From NCBI RefSeq assembly GCF_900142845.1, contig NZ_FSRU01000003.1:248001-312000 (forward strand): a stretch of DNA of 64,000 bases, read 5' to 3'. Shown here piece by piece: positions 1 through 8,554 of this stretch; the first letter of the stretch is position 1; each line of letters begins with the position of its first letter. Origin of the DNA: Paraburkholderia phenazinium (GTDB lineage: Bacteria; Pseudomonadota; Gammaproteobacteria; Burkholderiales; Burkholderiaceae). The notes below the pieces were generated by a model. It saw only the letters and a program-made list of their open reading frames with translations, was not told the origin of the DNA and did no database searches. The position numbers and the translations under genes were made by a program.

Positions 1-990
1 GAGGTCGTCGAGGAACGATTGGGCCAGCAGGTCCACGTCCTTGCCGCGCTCGCGCAGCGGCGGCAAGCTGATCGGAAACACGTTCAGGCGGTGATACAGG
101 TCGAGGCGCAGCTTGCCTTCGAGCACGGCCTGCTCGGGATCGCGATTGGTGGCCGCAATCAGGCGCACATCGGTTTCGATTTCCTTGGTCGTGCCGACCC
201 GCATGAACATGCCGGTTTCCAGCACGCGCAGCAGCTTGACCTGCAACTCGATCGGCATCTCGGTGATTTCGTCGAGGAACAGCGTGCCGCCGTTGGCCCG
301 TTCGAAATAGCCCTTGTGCTGACGGTCGGCGCCCGTGAACGAGCCGCGCTCGTGGCCGAACATTTCCGATTCGATCAGGTTCGGCGAAATCGCGCCGCAG
401 TTCACGGCGAGAAACGCGTGCTTGCGGCGCAGGCTCAACTGGTGCACGGTCTGCGCGGCCACTTCCTTGCCGGTGCCGGACTCGCCCACCAGCATCACCG
501 AGGCCGCCGTCGGCGCCACCCGGCTGATCTGGTCGTAGACCTCCTGCATCACCGGCGAATTGCCGAGCATGAGACCGAAGCGCCCCATGCGGCGCAGCTC
601 GCCGCGCAAGGTGCCGATTTCGGCCTTGAGGTCGCCGGGACGCGGCAGGCGCGACAGGATCGCCTTGACGCGCTGCATGTTGATCGGCTTCACGAGGTAG
701 TCGGTCGCGCCCATTTTCAGCGCGTTGACCGCCGATTCCACCGTCGCGTGGCCGGTAATCACGATCACCTCGACACCCGAGCGCGGGTCGAGGTCTTCGA
801 ACAGGTCGACCCCGCTGCCGTCCGGCAGCTTCAGGTCTGTAAATACGACATCCGGCATTTGCCGGACCAACTGGATGCGCGCTTCGCGCAGATCGCCCGC
901 AGTGGCCGTAGTGAGGCCGTCTTCCCCGATGATGGTTGCAAGCGCCTCGCGGGTACTGGCGTCGTCATCAACAATCAATACGTGTGGCAT
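1..990 (-). CDS. sigma-54-dependent response regulator, NtrC family (C-terminus cut by window edge)
   Basis: About 330 residues are visible, starting at the ATG at 990 and running off the window at base 1. An N-terminal receiver domain (residues 1-115) carries the acidic pocket VDDD at 7-10, the phosphoacceptor Asp52 in FTDLKLPD and the conserved Lys in YLVKP. A AAA+ domain follows, with Walker A GESGTGKE, the sigma-54 contact loop in the variant form GSFTGA, and Walker [13 protein letters not shown]. The protein should hydrolyse ATP to open sigma-54 holoenzyme complexes after phosphorylation by a histidine kinase that is not in the window. The Fis-type DNA-binding domain lies outside, so target genes cannot be inferred. 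No -24/-12 element was found next to it. Confidence 0.9.
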   Translation of the reverse strand, partial: MPHVLIVDDDASTREALATIIGEDGLTTATAGDLREARIQLVRQMPDVVFTDLKLPDGSGVDLFEDLDPRSGVEVIVITGHATVESAVNALKMGATDYLVKPINMQRVKAILSRLPRPGDLKAEIGTLRGELRRMGRFGLMLGNSPVMQEVYDQISRVAPTAASVMLVGESGTGKEVAAQTVHQLSLRRKHAFLAVNCGAISPNLIESEMFGHERGSFTGADRQHKGYFERANGGTLFLDEITEMPIELQVKLLRVLETGMFMRVGTTKEIETDVRLIAATNRDPEQAVLEGKLRLDLYHRLNVFPISLPPLRERGKDVDLLAQSFLDDL

Positions 991-1251
991 CGCGTCTCGA
1001 AAGCCCGAAAGTTGTGGTTGTGGATGGCATGCGGCCCATCGTGCTGGCGCCAAACCTGACTTAGCACGAACTCGCAACAATACCTGCATGATGCAGGGTT
1101 AAACGGGGCTATTGTTGTATGAATGCCCATTATACGGCTTTATCGAGACAAACTGCAGGTCCGTCCGCCTTTTGCGCCCCAATTGCGCGGCCCGTTACGG
1201 GCCCGCTTGCCGTGCGTTCCCGGGCAAGAGGAATGGTCGCCCCGCCACGTC

Positions 1252-1533
1252 TCAACTATGGGGAAAAGGCCACGCTTCGCCGAGACCGTTCGGATGGCTC
1301 GCACCGTTGGTCGCGCCCGGAGGCGTCGCGCCGGCGGCGCTGCCCGGCACGACGGCCGGGACGTTCGGCGCGGCCTGCGCAATCGGCGCGACGGCACCGC
1401 CTTCGCCTTCCCAGCGGCTCAGGTCGCGGTTCAAATTGGCTTGCGAGGCCCGGTGCTTTTGCGCCCAGCGCCACGCCAGCAAACCGCCGACGGCGACCAG
1501 TGCGCCGAAAATGCCAATCTTGGGCCGTGCCAT
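1252..1533 (-). CDS. small single-span membrane protein of unknown function
   Basis: This is a 93-residue protein starting at ATG 1533, with a GGAGG Shine-Dalgarno 7 bases upstream. Residues 6-23 (IGIFGALVAVGGLLAWRW) form one hydrophobic span followed by a basic stretch. The rest is Pro/Ala/Gly-rich and looks disordered. It lies downstream of, and on the same strand as, the DUF883 protein at 1666-1983, another small membrane protein, so the two may be co-transcribed. I do not recognise a family. The good ribosome-binding site and membrane segment support a real gene, but a long antisense frame also exists here. Confidence 0.6.
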   Translation of the reverse strand: MARPKIGIFGALVAVGGLLAWRWAQKHRASQANLNRDLSRWEGEGGAVAPIAQAAPNVPAVVPGSAAGATPPGATNGASHPNGLGEAWPFPHS

Positions 1534-1665
1534 GGTGCATCCTCCATATCGTGAGTCTCGTCAGTCGGTGCTAGCCGTTGCCTCAGCATGCCGGGGCAGC
1601 GTGCTATCGAACAAAGGTCAGGCAGCCCACTCGCGGGCTTAAGGCGTAAGTCGTAACACCTGACG

Positions 1666-1983
1666 CTAACGGGCCGCCAGCACGCCGAGCAGAAACCCGG
1701 CGCTCGCCGCGATGCCGATGGCTCGCCACGGGTTGTGGCGTACGTAGCGCTCGGTATTCACCGCCGCAACACGGTAGCGCCGCTGCGCCGCGTTCTGCGC
1801 GTCGCCGAGCGCCGTCTGCAGCGTATCGACATGCGTACTCAGGCGCTCGCGCAGCGCACCGACGCCTTCACCCGGAACATTCGCTGCGAGCCGCAGCATT
1901 TCCTCCGAGTCCGTCAGTAGTACGCGCAAGTCCTCAACGATTTTTTGCCGCCCCAGTTCCAGTTGCTGCGTAGTTTGAGTCAT
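1666..1983 (-). CDS. DUF883 (ElaB/YqjD-like) membrane-anchored protein
   Basis: This is a 105-residue protein. The ATG at 1983 is chosen because AGGAG sits six bases upstream; the frame is open further upstream but without a site. Residues 1-75 are a charged amphipathic helical region (for example KIVEDLRVLLTDSEEML). They are followed by YVRHNPWRAIGIAASAGFLLG, the RxNPW-plus-C-terminal-anchor signature of ElaB/YqjD/DUF883 proteins. In enterobacteria these are inner-membrane proteins that bind ribosomes in stationary phase; whether this holds here is inference. The gene may share a transcript with the small membrane protein at 1252-1533. Confidence 0.85.
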   Translation of the reverse strand: MTQTTQQLELGRQKIVEDLRVLLTDSEEMLRLAANVPGEGVGALRERLSTHVDTLQTALGDAQNAAQRRYRVAAVNTERYVRHNPWRAIGIAASAGFLLGVLAAR

Positions 1984-2450
1984 GCGTCGCTCCTGTCTGT
2001 CCGTCTGCGACCCGGTGGCGTGACCGATTGCACGGCATCGGCACGCGCGCCGCAGTTCGAAAAAGTTATAGCGTTGCAAACGGCGTACCCGATAATCAGT
2101 CATCGAGGCTAGCGTGACGGGTTGCGAATCTACGCATCCGCCAAAGGTGCCGATTCGGGCCGCCATTGACGGTCAATATTGCCGACGGGCACCGCCATTC
2201 GACACGTCATATCAGCGCCTCGGCGCTCATACAACGGCAGCGAGACGTCATGGGGGTTGGACAGCGTCGGCGCGCAATCGTTAGCGCGAGGCGTCGATCA
2301 TGACGGCTCGTGAATGCGCGGATTGTCGTGGTGCGCAACGAATGGTTAAATCAATTTTTATGAGATAGTGACCCATCGCCCTTGCGCGGCTCACACTCTG
2401 CACAGGCCTGCGCGGCACTATCGAACACATTTGCACAGGACAACCTGGTT
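1984..2450. other. intergenic region between divergent genes
   Basis: This 467-base gap separates the minus-strand DUF883 gene from the plus-strand sigma-54 activator. It must hold both promoters. An AT-rich patch (2341-2366) lies about 90 bases upstream of the activator start. I see no convincing gene, repeat or -24/-12 element in it. Confidence 0.5.
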
Positions 2451-3509
2451 ATGGCGTCAATCGATCTGGACTCGCCCACTGTGACCGCTGGCGGCGACGC
2501 AGCGGCACCGGGCAAGTCGCGCGTGACGGACGGCATCGCGGGACTGAAATCGTACGGTCTGCTGTATGGCTCGTCGCCCGTGATGCTGGATTTATACGAT
2601 CAAATCGAACGCGTGGCGTCCACCGACGCCACCGCCCTCGTCATCGGCGAATCCGGCACCGGCAAGGAACTGATCGCCCGCACGATTCACGACCACAGCG
2701 GCCGCAAGGACGCGCCCTTCATCGCCGTCAACTGCGGCGCGATTCCCGATGAACTGATCGAAGCCGAACTGTTCGGCCATGAAAAAGGCAGCTTTACGGG
2801 CGCGGTGCAGGGCCGCATCGGGTACTTCGAACATGCCAACGGCGGCACCCTGTTCCTCGACGAAATCACCGAGATGGCGCCGGTGCGCCAGGTGAAGCTG
2901 CTGCGCGCGCTGGAGACCGGCACGTTCTACCGGGTCGGCGGCAACGAACTGATCCACAGCGACGTGCGCGTGATCGCGGCCACCAACCGCGACCCCGCGG
3001 TCGCCGTGAAGGAAAACGGCCTGCGCGAAGACCTGATGTACCGGCTCGCGGTGTTTCCGTTGCGCGCCCCGCCGCTGCGGGAACGCGAAGGCGATCGCGA
3101 ACTGCTCGCGCAGCATTTCCTCGCCGCGCTAAACACACAGGAAAGCACCAGCAAGAGCTTCAGCAAACGGTCCATCGAAACGCTGCGCACGTGGTCATGG
3201 CCGGGCAATGTGCGCGAGCTGAAAAACGCCATCTACCGCGCTTTCATCCTCGCAGAGAAAACGGTGGAATTGCCGCATCCGCATCTGGCCTCGCGCGTGA
3301 AGAAGGCGGTCACCCAGGGCGACGCGATGAGCGTCTGGATCGGCACGCCGCTGGCCGATGCGCAAAAGCAGATCATCCTCGGCACGCTGAAGTACTGCGG
3401 CGGCGACAAGCGCCGTGCCGCCAAGGCCCTTGGCGTGAGCCTGAAGACGCTCTACAACCGGCTCAGCACCTACGGCACCGACGACGCGCCGGAGGACGGC
3501 GAGCCCTGA
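2451..3509 (+). CDS. receiver-less sigma-54-dependent activator, Fis-type
   Basis: This is a 352-residue protein from ATG 2451; a TTG at 2382 in the same frame would add 23 residues but has no better ribosome site. It has a short N-terminus of about 40 residues and no receiver, PAS or GAF domain. The AAA+ domain carries GESGTGKE (Walker A), GSFTGA (sigma-54 contact loop), FLDEITEM (Walker B), the sensor-region motif AATNRDP and SWPGNVREL. The C-terminal Fis-type helix-turn-helix is in [20 protein letters not shown]. Without a regulatory domain it is probably constitutive or controlled by a partner protein or by its own level. The two lipoprotein genes 240 bases downstream, with a symmetric repeat in between, are its likely targets (inference). 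Confidence 0.88.
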   Translation: MASIDLDSPTVTAGGDAAAPGKSRVTDGIAGLKSYGLLYGSSPVMLDLYDQIERVASTDATALVIGESGTGKELIARTIHDHSGRKDAPFIAVNCGAIPDELIEAELFGHEKGSFTGAVQGRIGYFEHANGGTLFLDEITEMAPVRQVKLLRALETGTFYRVGGNELIHSDVRVIAATNRDPAVAVKENGLREDLMYRLAVFPLRAPPLREREGDRELLAQHFLAALNTQESTSKSFSKRSIETLRTWSWPGNVRELKNAIYRAFILAEKTVELPHPHLASRVKKAVTQGDAMSVWIGTPLADAQKQIILGTLKYCGGDKRRAAKALGVSLKTLYNRLSTYGTDDAPEDGEP

Positions 3510-3602
3510 GGCCCGCTTGGCTTCGTCCCCGCCCAAGCGGCGCCCGATCGACACGGCAAGGCGCGCTGAGCCAAGCCAGAAAAGGCTGCGCGTCGCATCA
3601 TC

Positions 3603-3656
3603 TTTTGCAATTGCTTGCATTTTCCCTATCCCAATTGCAAAACGCATCCTGCAAAA
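3603..3656. promoter_or_regulatory. inverted-repeat cluster, candidate activator binding site
   Basis: A perfect 11-base inverted repeat, TTTTGCAATTG at 3603-3613 and CAATTGCAAAA at 3632-3642, lies between the sigma-54 activator and the lipoprotein pair. Two more TGCA-centred half-sites follow the same pattern. The TGCA cores start at 3606, 3616, 3636 and 3650, so the first three are spaced 10 and 20 bases, close to one and two helical turns. The AT-rich patch stands out from its GC-rich surroundings. The layout fits an upstream activating sequence, but no matching -24/-12 promoter was found on the plus strand before 3745. Confidence 0.55.
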
Positions 3657-3744
3657 TGCTGCAGCGTCGCAGGCGACGCGTCGTCAGCCCAGCGTGCCGC
3701 GACCGGCCGGCACGAACGGCAGAGGCAGGAGCACAGACAGGGAA

Positions 3745-4317
3745 ATGCAAAAACCAAACAACAGTCATGCGCACGAGGCCCGACGGGTCCCGCGCGCGCG
3801 CATCGCATCGTTCGTCGCACTGGCCGCAGTACTCTCCGCCAATCTGAGCGGCTGCAGTTCGCTTTACTCGGAAACCGCCACCGCGGGCGCCGGTATCGCG
3901 GGCGCCGCGGTCGCCGGCAAAGTCACCCGCAACGCCGCGGTTGCGACCGGTATAGGCCTTGGCGTAGTCGCCGCGGCCAGCGCCGGGGTGCAGTACACGG
4001 AACGCGTGGTCCACCGCAATACGCAAGACGGCATCGCCAAGGTGGCGGGCCCGCTCGACGTCGGCGCGGTCGCGCCGTGGAGCGTGACCCACACGGTGCC
4101 GATCGAAGACGACACGCACGGCCGCGTCACCGTGAGCCGCACCATCAGCGCAGGCGCACTCGACTGCAAGGAAATCGTCTTCTCGGTCGACGAAAACGCC
4201 ACCAAAGACAAGCCGGCCAGCAGCGCTTTCTATGTCGCCTCGATCTGCCGCGACGGCACGGCGTGGAAATGGGCATCCGCAGAGCCCGCCACCCAACGCT
4301 GGGGCGCACTGCAATGA
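3745..4317 (+). CDS. glycine-zipper lipoprotein, first of a tandem paralogous pair
   Basis: This is a 190-residue protein from ATG 3745 (AGGGA just upstream). A lipoprotein signal ends in the lipobox LSGC (ANLSGC-SSLYS). A Gly/Ala-rich zipper region (AGAGIAGAAVAGK and following, about residues 35-65) suggests membrane insertion or oligomerisation. The C-terminal domain contains PWSVTHTVPIE, DCKEIVFSV and the terminal WKWASAEPATQRWG. The paired cysteines (CKE and ICRDG) loosely resemble the 17-kDa surface-antigen type of outer-membrane lipoprotein; that relation is inference. The gene overlaps the next one by four bases (ATGA) and has the same length. Function is unknown. Confidence 0.8.
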   Translation: MQKPNNSHAHEARRVPRARIASFVALAAVLSANLSGCSSLYSETATAGAGIAGAAVAGKVTRNAAVATGIGLGVVAAASAGVQYTERVVHRNTQDGIAKVAGPLDVGAVAPWSVTHTVPIEDDTHGRVTVSRTISAGALDCKEIVFSVDENATKDKPASSAFYVASICRDGTAWKWASAEPATQRWGALQ

Positions 4318-4886
4318 AGCCGCGCCTGACAGTGACGGCGCGTGACGCGCGGCCCGTGCCGCCGCTACGCAGCGGCCTGCCGGTCAGCCTGCGGCTCGTG
4401 CTGGCGGGCGCGCTGTGCGTCGGCGCCAGCGTCCTGACGAGCGGCTGCTCGTCGGTGGGCGCAGCGAGCGGCGCGGCGGCCGGCGTCGCTTCGGGTCTGG
4501 TGACGGCGAACCCGGCGGTCGGCATCGGTGTCGGCATCGCCGTGCAGGCGGCCACGGACGAAGCCGTGAACCGCTACATGCGCACCATGCACGGCGATCA
4601 GCAGAACGAGATCGCCGCGCTGGCAGGCGGCATGCCGGTGGGCGACAGCAAGCCGTGGAGCGTCAAGCACAAGCTGCCGATCGAGAACGGCCATGGCGAA
4701 GTGCGGGTGACGCGCGCGTTCACATCGGCGCTCGCCATCTGCAAGGAATTCGTGTTCTCGGTGGCCGACGGCGACAAGCCCGGCGCGCACGAAGACTGGT
4801 ACACCGCCAGCGCCTGCCTGCAGGACAGCGGCTGGAAATGGGCGTCGGCCGAACCGGCGGTGGAAAGGTGGGGCAACCTGCAATAA
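4314..4886 (+). CDS. glycine-zipper lipoprotein, second of a tandem paralogous pair
   Basis: This is a 190-residue protein starting inside the stop of the preceding gene (ATGA overlap), so translation is probably coupled. The N-terminus is basic, then a hydrophobic stretch runs into the lipobox LTSGC. A Gly/Ala-rich zipper (VGAASGAAAGVASG) follows. The C-terminal domain repeats the pattern of its neighbour: PWSVKHKLPIE, CKEFVFSV, YTASAC and a terminal WKWASAEPAVERWGNLQ. The shared length and motifs indicate a tandem duplication that has since diverged, mainly in the signal and zipper parts. A strong terminator follows, closing the operon. Function is unknown. Confidence 0.8.
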   Translation: MKPRLTVTARDARPVPPLRSGLPVSLRLVLAGALCVGASVLTSGCSSVGAASGAAAGVASGLVTANPAVGIGVGIAVQAATDEAVNRYMRTMHGDQQNEIAALAGGMPVGDSKPWSVKHKLPIENGHGEVRVTRAFTSALAICKEFVFSVADGDKPGAHEDWYTASACLQDSGWKWASAEPAVERWGNLQ

Positions 4887-4892
4887 CGCAAA

Positions 4893-4927
4893 CGGGGCGG
4901 CCGATCGAATCGCGCCGCCCCGCTTTA
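4893..4927 (+). terminator. rho-independent terminator of the lipoprotein pair
   Basis: CGGGGCGGC (4893-4901) pairs with GCCGCCCCG (4914-4922) around a 12-base loop and is followed by CTTT. It lies seven bases after the stop of the second lipoprotein gene. Confidence 0.75.
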
Positions 4928-5013
4928 AACACCGCCTCGAATACCGCTTCAACTGCTGCTTCAATCCCTCTGCGGCAATCCTCTACGGCACTCCCTCGTT
5001 TAGACCCTCGGGA

Positions 5014-6360
5014 TCAGGACTCAACGTCCTCGAGACTGAAGATTTCCGTCTGGTCGTTATACGAGAAGATCTCGCCGTAACGGCCCCAGTTGATCACCGC
5101 GTCGAGCGTCTCTTCCGCGGCGCTGTCCGACAGAAAATCTTCCAGCTCCTGTTCGAAACGCACGCGCGGCGCACGGTGACCCGGACGCTCGTTGAGCACC
5201 TTCTTGATCTGCGAAGCAAGCGGCACATGCCGCAGCAGATGCTCGGCGAACATCATCTTGCGCTCCTGGGTGCCGAACTCGGCAAACACGCGTGCCGGCG
5301 GCGTCAGGAAAATGTCGCCTTCGCGGACGTCGGCAAAGCCCAGATGCTGGAGCACTTCGGCGACCGGGAACAGATCGTCCACCTCGAGATGCAACGAACG
5401 GGCGATTTCCGGCATGTCCGCACGGCCGTGGTACGGCGCCGCCGCCAGCATTTCGATCAGACCGGCCATCAGGTTGGTCGACACGTGCGGCAGCCAGCTG
5501 CCCAGCTCCAGGCCCTTCTTGGTGGACTCGTCGGTCTGACGCGCGGTCATCTTGGCGTAGATCTCGTCCACCAGTTTGCGGAACGCCGGATCGAGACGGT
5601 TGCGCGGGTGATTGAACGGCACCTTGATCTCGGCGATCACGCGGCCCGGGTTCGACGACAGCACCAGAATCCGGTCGCACATGAACACCGCTTCTTCGAT
5701 GTTGTGCGTGACGATCAGCACCGACTTGATCGGCATGCGGCCCTGCGTCCATAGATCCAGCAGGTCGGTACGCAGCGTTTCGGCGGTCAGCACGTCGAGC
5801 GCGGAGAACGGCTCGTCCATCAGCAGCAGCGTCGGGTCGACCACCAGCGCGCGGGCGAAGCCCACACGCTGACGCATGCCGCCCGAGAGCTCGCGCGGAT
5901 AGGCGTTTTCAAAACCGTCCAGACCGATCAGGTCGATGGCCGCGAGCGCGCGCTCGCGGCGCTCGCCGGCACCCACGCCCTGCGCTTCGAGGCCCGCTTC
6001 CACGTTCTGCAGAACAGTCAGCCACGGGAACAATGCGAAGGTCTGGAACACCATCGCCACGCCCTTGGCGGGACCGTCGAGCGGCTTGCCGAGGTAGTCC
6101 ACCTTGCCGTCGGTCGGCCGGATCAGGCCGGCGATGATCCGCAGCAGGGTCGACTTGCCCGAACCCGAACGGCCCAGCATGCCGACGATCTCCCCTTCGC
6201 GCAGCGAGAGGTTCACGTCGTCGAGCACCAGCAGTTCGCCCTGGTTCTTGTTAAAGCCTCGGGACACGTCCTTGACGGACAGAATCTCCTCACCCAGGCG
6301 CGGAGGCATAGGCGGCGTCTGGACCGGTGCGGCGGTTACGGCAGCTTTAGGATTTTGCAT
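5014..6360 (-). CDS. ABC transporter ATPase, nitrate/sulfonate type, with extra C-terminal domain
   Basis: This is a 448-residue cytoplasmic ATPase. The nucleotide-binding domain (about residues 20-260) shows Walker A GRSGSGKST, the signature LSGGMRQR, Walker B LLLMDEP and the switch region VTHNIEEA, as in the SsuB/TauB/NrtD group. About 150 extra residues follow, resembling the AAA-associated C-terminal domain often fused to this subgroup; it probably has a regulatory role (inference). The start lies 23 bases after the stop of the permease gene, so the two form one operon. No periplasmic binding protein is encoded nearby, and the substrate cannot be assigned. Confidence 0.88.
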   Translation of the reverse strand: MQNPKAAVTAAPVQTPPMPPRLGEEILSVKDVSRGFNKNQGELLVLDDVNLSLREGEIVGMLGRSGSGKSTLLRIIAGLIRPTDGKVDYLGKPLDGPAKGVAMVFQTFALFPWLTVLQNVEAGLEAQGVGAGERRERALAAIDLIGLDGFENAYPRELSGGMRQRVGFARALVVDPTLLLMDEPFSALDVLTAETLRTDLLDLWTQGRMPIKSVLIVTHNIEEAVFMCDRILVLSSNPGRVIAEIKVPFNHPRNRLDPAFRKLVDEIYAKMTARQTDESTKKGLELGSWLPHVSTNLMAGLIEMLAAAPYHGRADMPEIARSLHLEVDDLFPVAEVLQHLGFADVREGDIFLTPPARVFAEFGTQERKMMFAEHLLRHVPLASQIKKVLNERPGHRAPRVRFEQELEDFLSDSAAEETLDAVINWGRYGEIFSYNDQTEIFSLEDVES

Positions 6361-6383
6361 CGCGGTTTGCCTTTAAATTCCTG

Positions 6384-8135
6384 TCAATCGAGCCGAAGCT
6401 TGGATTCGGCGTAGGCGTACATCGGACGCCACAGCAGGCGGTTGAACAAAGTGACGAACAGGGACATCACGGCAATGCCGAGAATGATCTTGGGGAAGTC
6501 ACCCGCGGCGGTGGTCTGCGCGATATAGGAACCCAGACCGTGGGCGACCACCTTGGTATCGCCCCACTGCACGAACTCGGCCACGATGCTGGCATTCCAC
6601 GCCCCGCCCGAAGCGGTGATGGCGCCGGTGACGTAGTACGGAAAAATGCCCGGCAGCATCGCCTTGCGCCACCACTGCCAACCGCGAATGCCGAAGTTGG
6701 TCGCCGCCTCCTTGTAGTCGTTCGGGTACGAACTGGCGCCCGCGATCACGTTGAACAGGATATACCACTGCGTGCCGAGCACGATCAGCGGCGAGAGCCA
6801 GATGTCCGGATTCAGATGGAAGCGCACGATCACGATGACGAACACCGGAAACAGCAGGTTGGCCGGGAATGCCGCCAGGAACTGCGCGACGGGTTGAATC
6901 TTTTCGGCCAACGCCGGACGCAGCCCGATCAGCACGCCGAGCGGCACCCAGATCACCGAGGCGATCGCGATTAGCAGAAGCACACGGATCAAGGTGATCA
7001 GGCCGAGCACGAACACGTGGCCGACTTCGTCCAGCGTGACCCCGGTCCGCACATACGAGATCACGCGATAGACCACGAACACCGTCAGCAGGATCACCAG
7101 GATGCCCCAGACGATATCGCCCACGCGCGACGACTTCTGGCGCTGCGGCAGCGCGAAGTTGAAACGGGCGAACGCCGGCATCCGTAGCGGCACCCGCGCA
7201 GCGTTGGCGAAGACCCAGCCCATCGGCACCAGCAGACGGTGAATCAGGCGCGTCCGGCGGATCAGGTCGAGCAGCCAGGACTCCGGCGCATCGCCGGAAC
7301 TGGTGTTCTCCATGCGGAACTTGTCGGCCCACGCCACCAGCGGACGGAACAGGAACTGGTCATAGACCAGAATCACAACCGTCATGGTCAGAATGACCCA
7401 GCCGACTGCATGCAGGTTCTTGTCGGAGATGGCCTGGGCGAGATACGCGCCGATGCCCGGCAGCGTGATCGTGTTGTTGCCCACCGTGATCGCCTCCGAG
7501 GCCACCACGAAGAACCAGCCGCCCGACATCGACATCATCATGTTCCAGATGAGGCCCGGCATCGAGAACGGCACCTCGAGCTTCCAGAAACGCTGCCAGC
7601 CGGTCAGGTGAAAACCGCGCGAGACCTCATCCAGATCGCGCGGCACCGTGCGCAGCGACTGGTAGAAGCTGAAGGTCATGTTCCACGCCTGGCTCGTGAA
7701 GATCGCGAAGATCGCCGCCAGCTCCGCACCCAGCACGCGTCCAGGGAACAGCGCGAGGAAGAACGTGACCGTAAACGAAATGTAGCCCAGCACCGGCACC
7801 GACTGCAGGATGTCGAGAATCGGCACCAGCACGAGGCCCGCGCGGCGGCTCTTGGCCGCCAGCGTGCCGTAACTCAGCGTGAACACGAGCGACGCCACCA
7901 TTGCCGCAAGCATGCGCAGCGTCGTGCGCAACGCGTATTCCGGCAGGTTTGTTGGGTCGAGCGAGATGACCTGGGTCTTCAGCGTCGACATCGGCGCGAG
8001 CGTCTGGTGAAAGCCGATCGCCGTAAAAGCGATCACGCAGATGATCAGCGGAAAGGCGACGAAGTCCCAGCCGTTGGGCAGCAGGCGCCACGCGGAAGCA
8101 TTGGCGGTGCGTTTCAGATCGAAACTGAAGTCCAT
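6384..8135 (-). CDS. ABC transporter permease with two fused permease halves
   Basis: This is a 583-residue integral membrane protein with a good AGGAAGGG ribosome site before ATG 8135. Two BinP-dep-transport (SsuC/TauC-like) halves lie in tandem. The first half has YFSLRTVPRDLDEV-like coupling-helix sequence (SLRTVPRDLDEVSRG) and the second has PNDYKEAATNFGIRGWQWW, each just before an amphipathic turn that docks on the ATPase. Roughly ten to twelve hydrophobic spans are visible. The fusion supplies both transmembrane subunits in one chain, matching the single ATPase gene downstream. Substrate is unknown. Confidence 0.87.
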   Translation of the reverse strand: MDFSFDLKRTANASAWRLLPNGWDFVAFPLIICVIAFTAIGFHQTLAPMSTLKTQVISLDPTNLPEYALRTTLRMLAAMVASLVFTLSYGTLAAKSRRAGLVLVPILDILQSVPVLGYISFTVTFFLALFPGRVLGAELAAIFAIFTSQAWNMTFSFYQSLRTVPRDLDEVSRGFHLTGWQRFWKLEVPFSMPGLIWNMMMSMSGGWFFVVASEAITVGNNTITLPGIGAYLAQAISDKNLHAVGWVILTMTVVILVYDQFLFRPLVAWADKFRMENTSSGDAPESWLLDLIRRTRLIHRLLVPMGWVFANAARVPLRMPAFARFNFALPQRQKSSRVGDIVWGILVILLTVFVVYRVISYVRTGVTLDEVGHVFVLGLITLIRVLLLIAIASVIWVPLGVLIGLRPALAEKIQPVAQFLAAFPANLLFPVFVIVIVRFHLNPDIWLSPLIVLGTQWYILFNVIAGASSYPNDYKEAATNFGIRGWQWWRKAMLPGIFPYYVTGAITASGGAWNASIVAEFVQWGDTKVVAHGLGSYIAQTTAAGDFPKIILGIAVMSLFVTLFNRLLWRPMYAYAESKLRLD

Positions 8136-8254
8136 CAGACGCCCTTCCTGTTTGCGTAGGCTAGGTGGAGACAGGCCGCGCGGGACGGCGCCGGGTGTGC
8201 GGGACAGGCGTGGCTTGCCGGCTGCCGGTCAGGCACGGCAAACAGGCCGGCGGA

Positions 8255-8278
8255 ACGGTCCGGAAAACGGTCCGGAAA
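8255..8278. repeat. 12-base tandem direct repeat
   Basis: ACGGTCCGGAAA occurs twice head to tail (8255-8266 and 8267-8278), upstream of the permease gene on the minus strand. Each unit contains the palindrome TCCGGA. It could be a regulator site or a slippage product. Confidence 0.6.
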
Positions 8279-8497
8279 GCGAAAATCAGGCGTGGCAGCA
8301 AGCATATGCGCGGTAGTCGTTAGCGTCGGAGATACATTGACCGGCAGCGGCCGAACCCTGGGCGAAACACCCCGGATCGCCGCTGCAGCCGCCTGTCAGG
8401 GCAGGCGCCGCCCGAAGGCTGGCGAGCTTTCCTTGTTTTGGACGGCACGACACTACTACAACCTGTGTTTCAGGCACAACCTTTCGGGGCAAATCAG

Positions 8498-8554
8498 TCG
8501 CACGGCACGCCACGCCGCGCGACCGGCCGGGCCGTCCGGGGGCGTGCCGTGCGA
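8498..8554. repeat. 14-base perfect inverted repeat (strong hairpin)
   Basis: TCGCACGGCACGCC (8498-8511) is repeated in inverted form as GGCGTGCCGTGCGA (8541-8554), with a 29-base GC-rich spacer that can itself pair. No U-tract follows on either strand, so it is not a standard terminator. It lies about 275 bases upstream of the diguanylate cyclase start. Confidence 0.7.

Noticed and set aside
2016..2032. TGGCGTG-N5-TTGCA, resembling a sigma-54 -24/-12 promoter
   Set aside because: The GG-to-GC spacing is 11 bases instead of the required 10, and it lies more than 400 bases from the activator start.
3519..3532. GG-N10-GC match upstream of the lipoprotein genes
   Set aside because: Spacing fits, but the -12 region reads CCGC instead of TTGC and the site lies upstream of the proposed activator-binding repeat.
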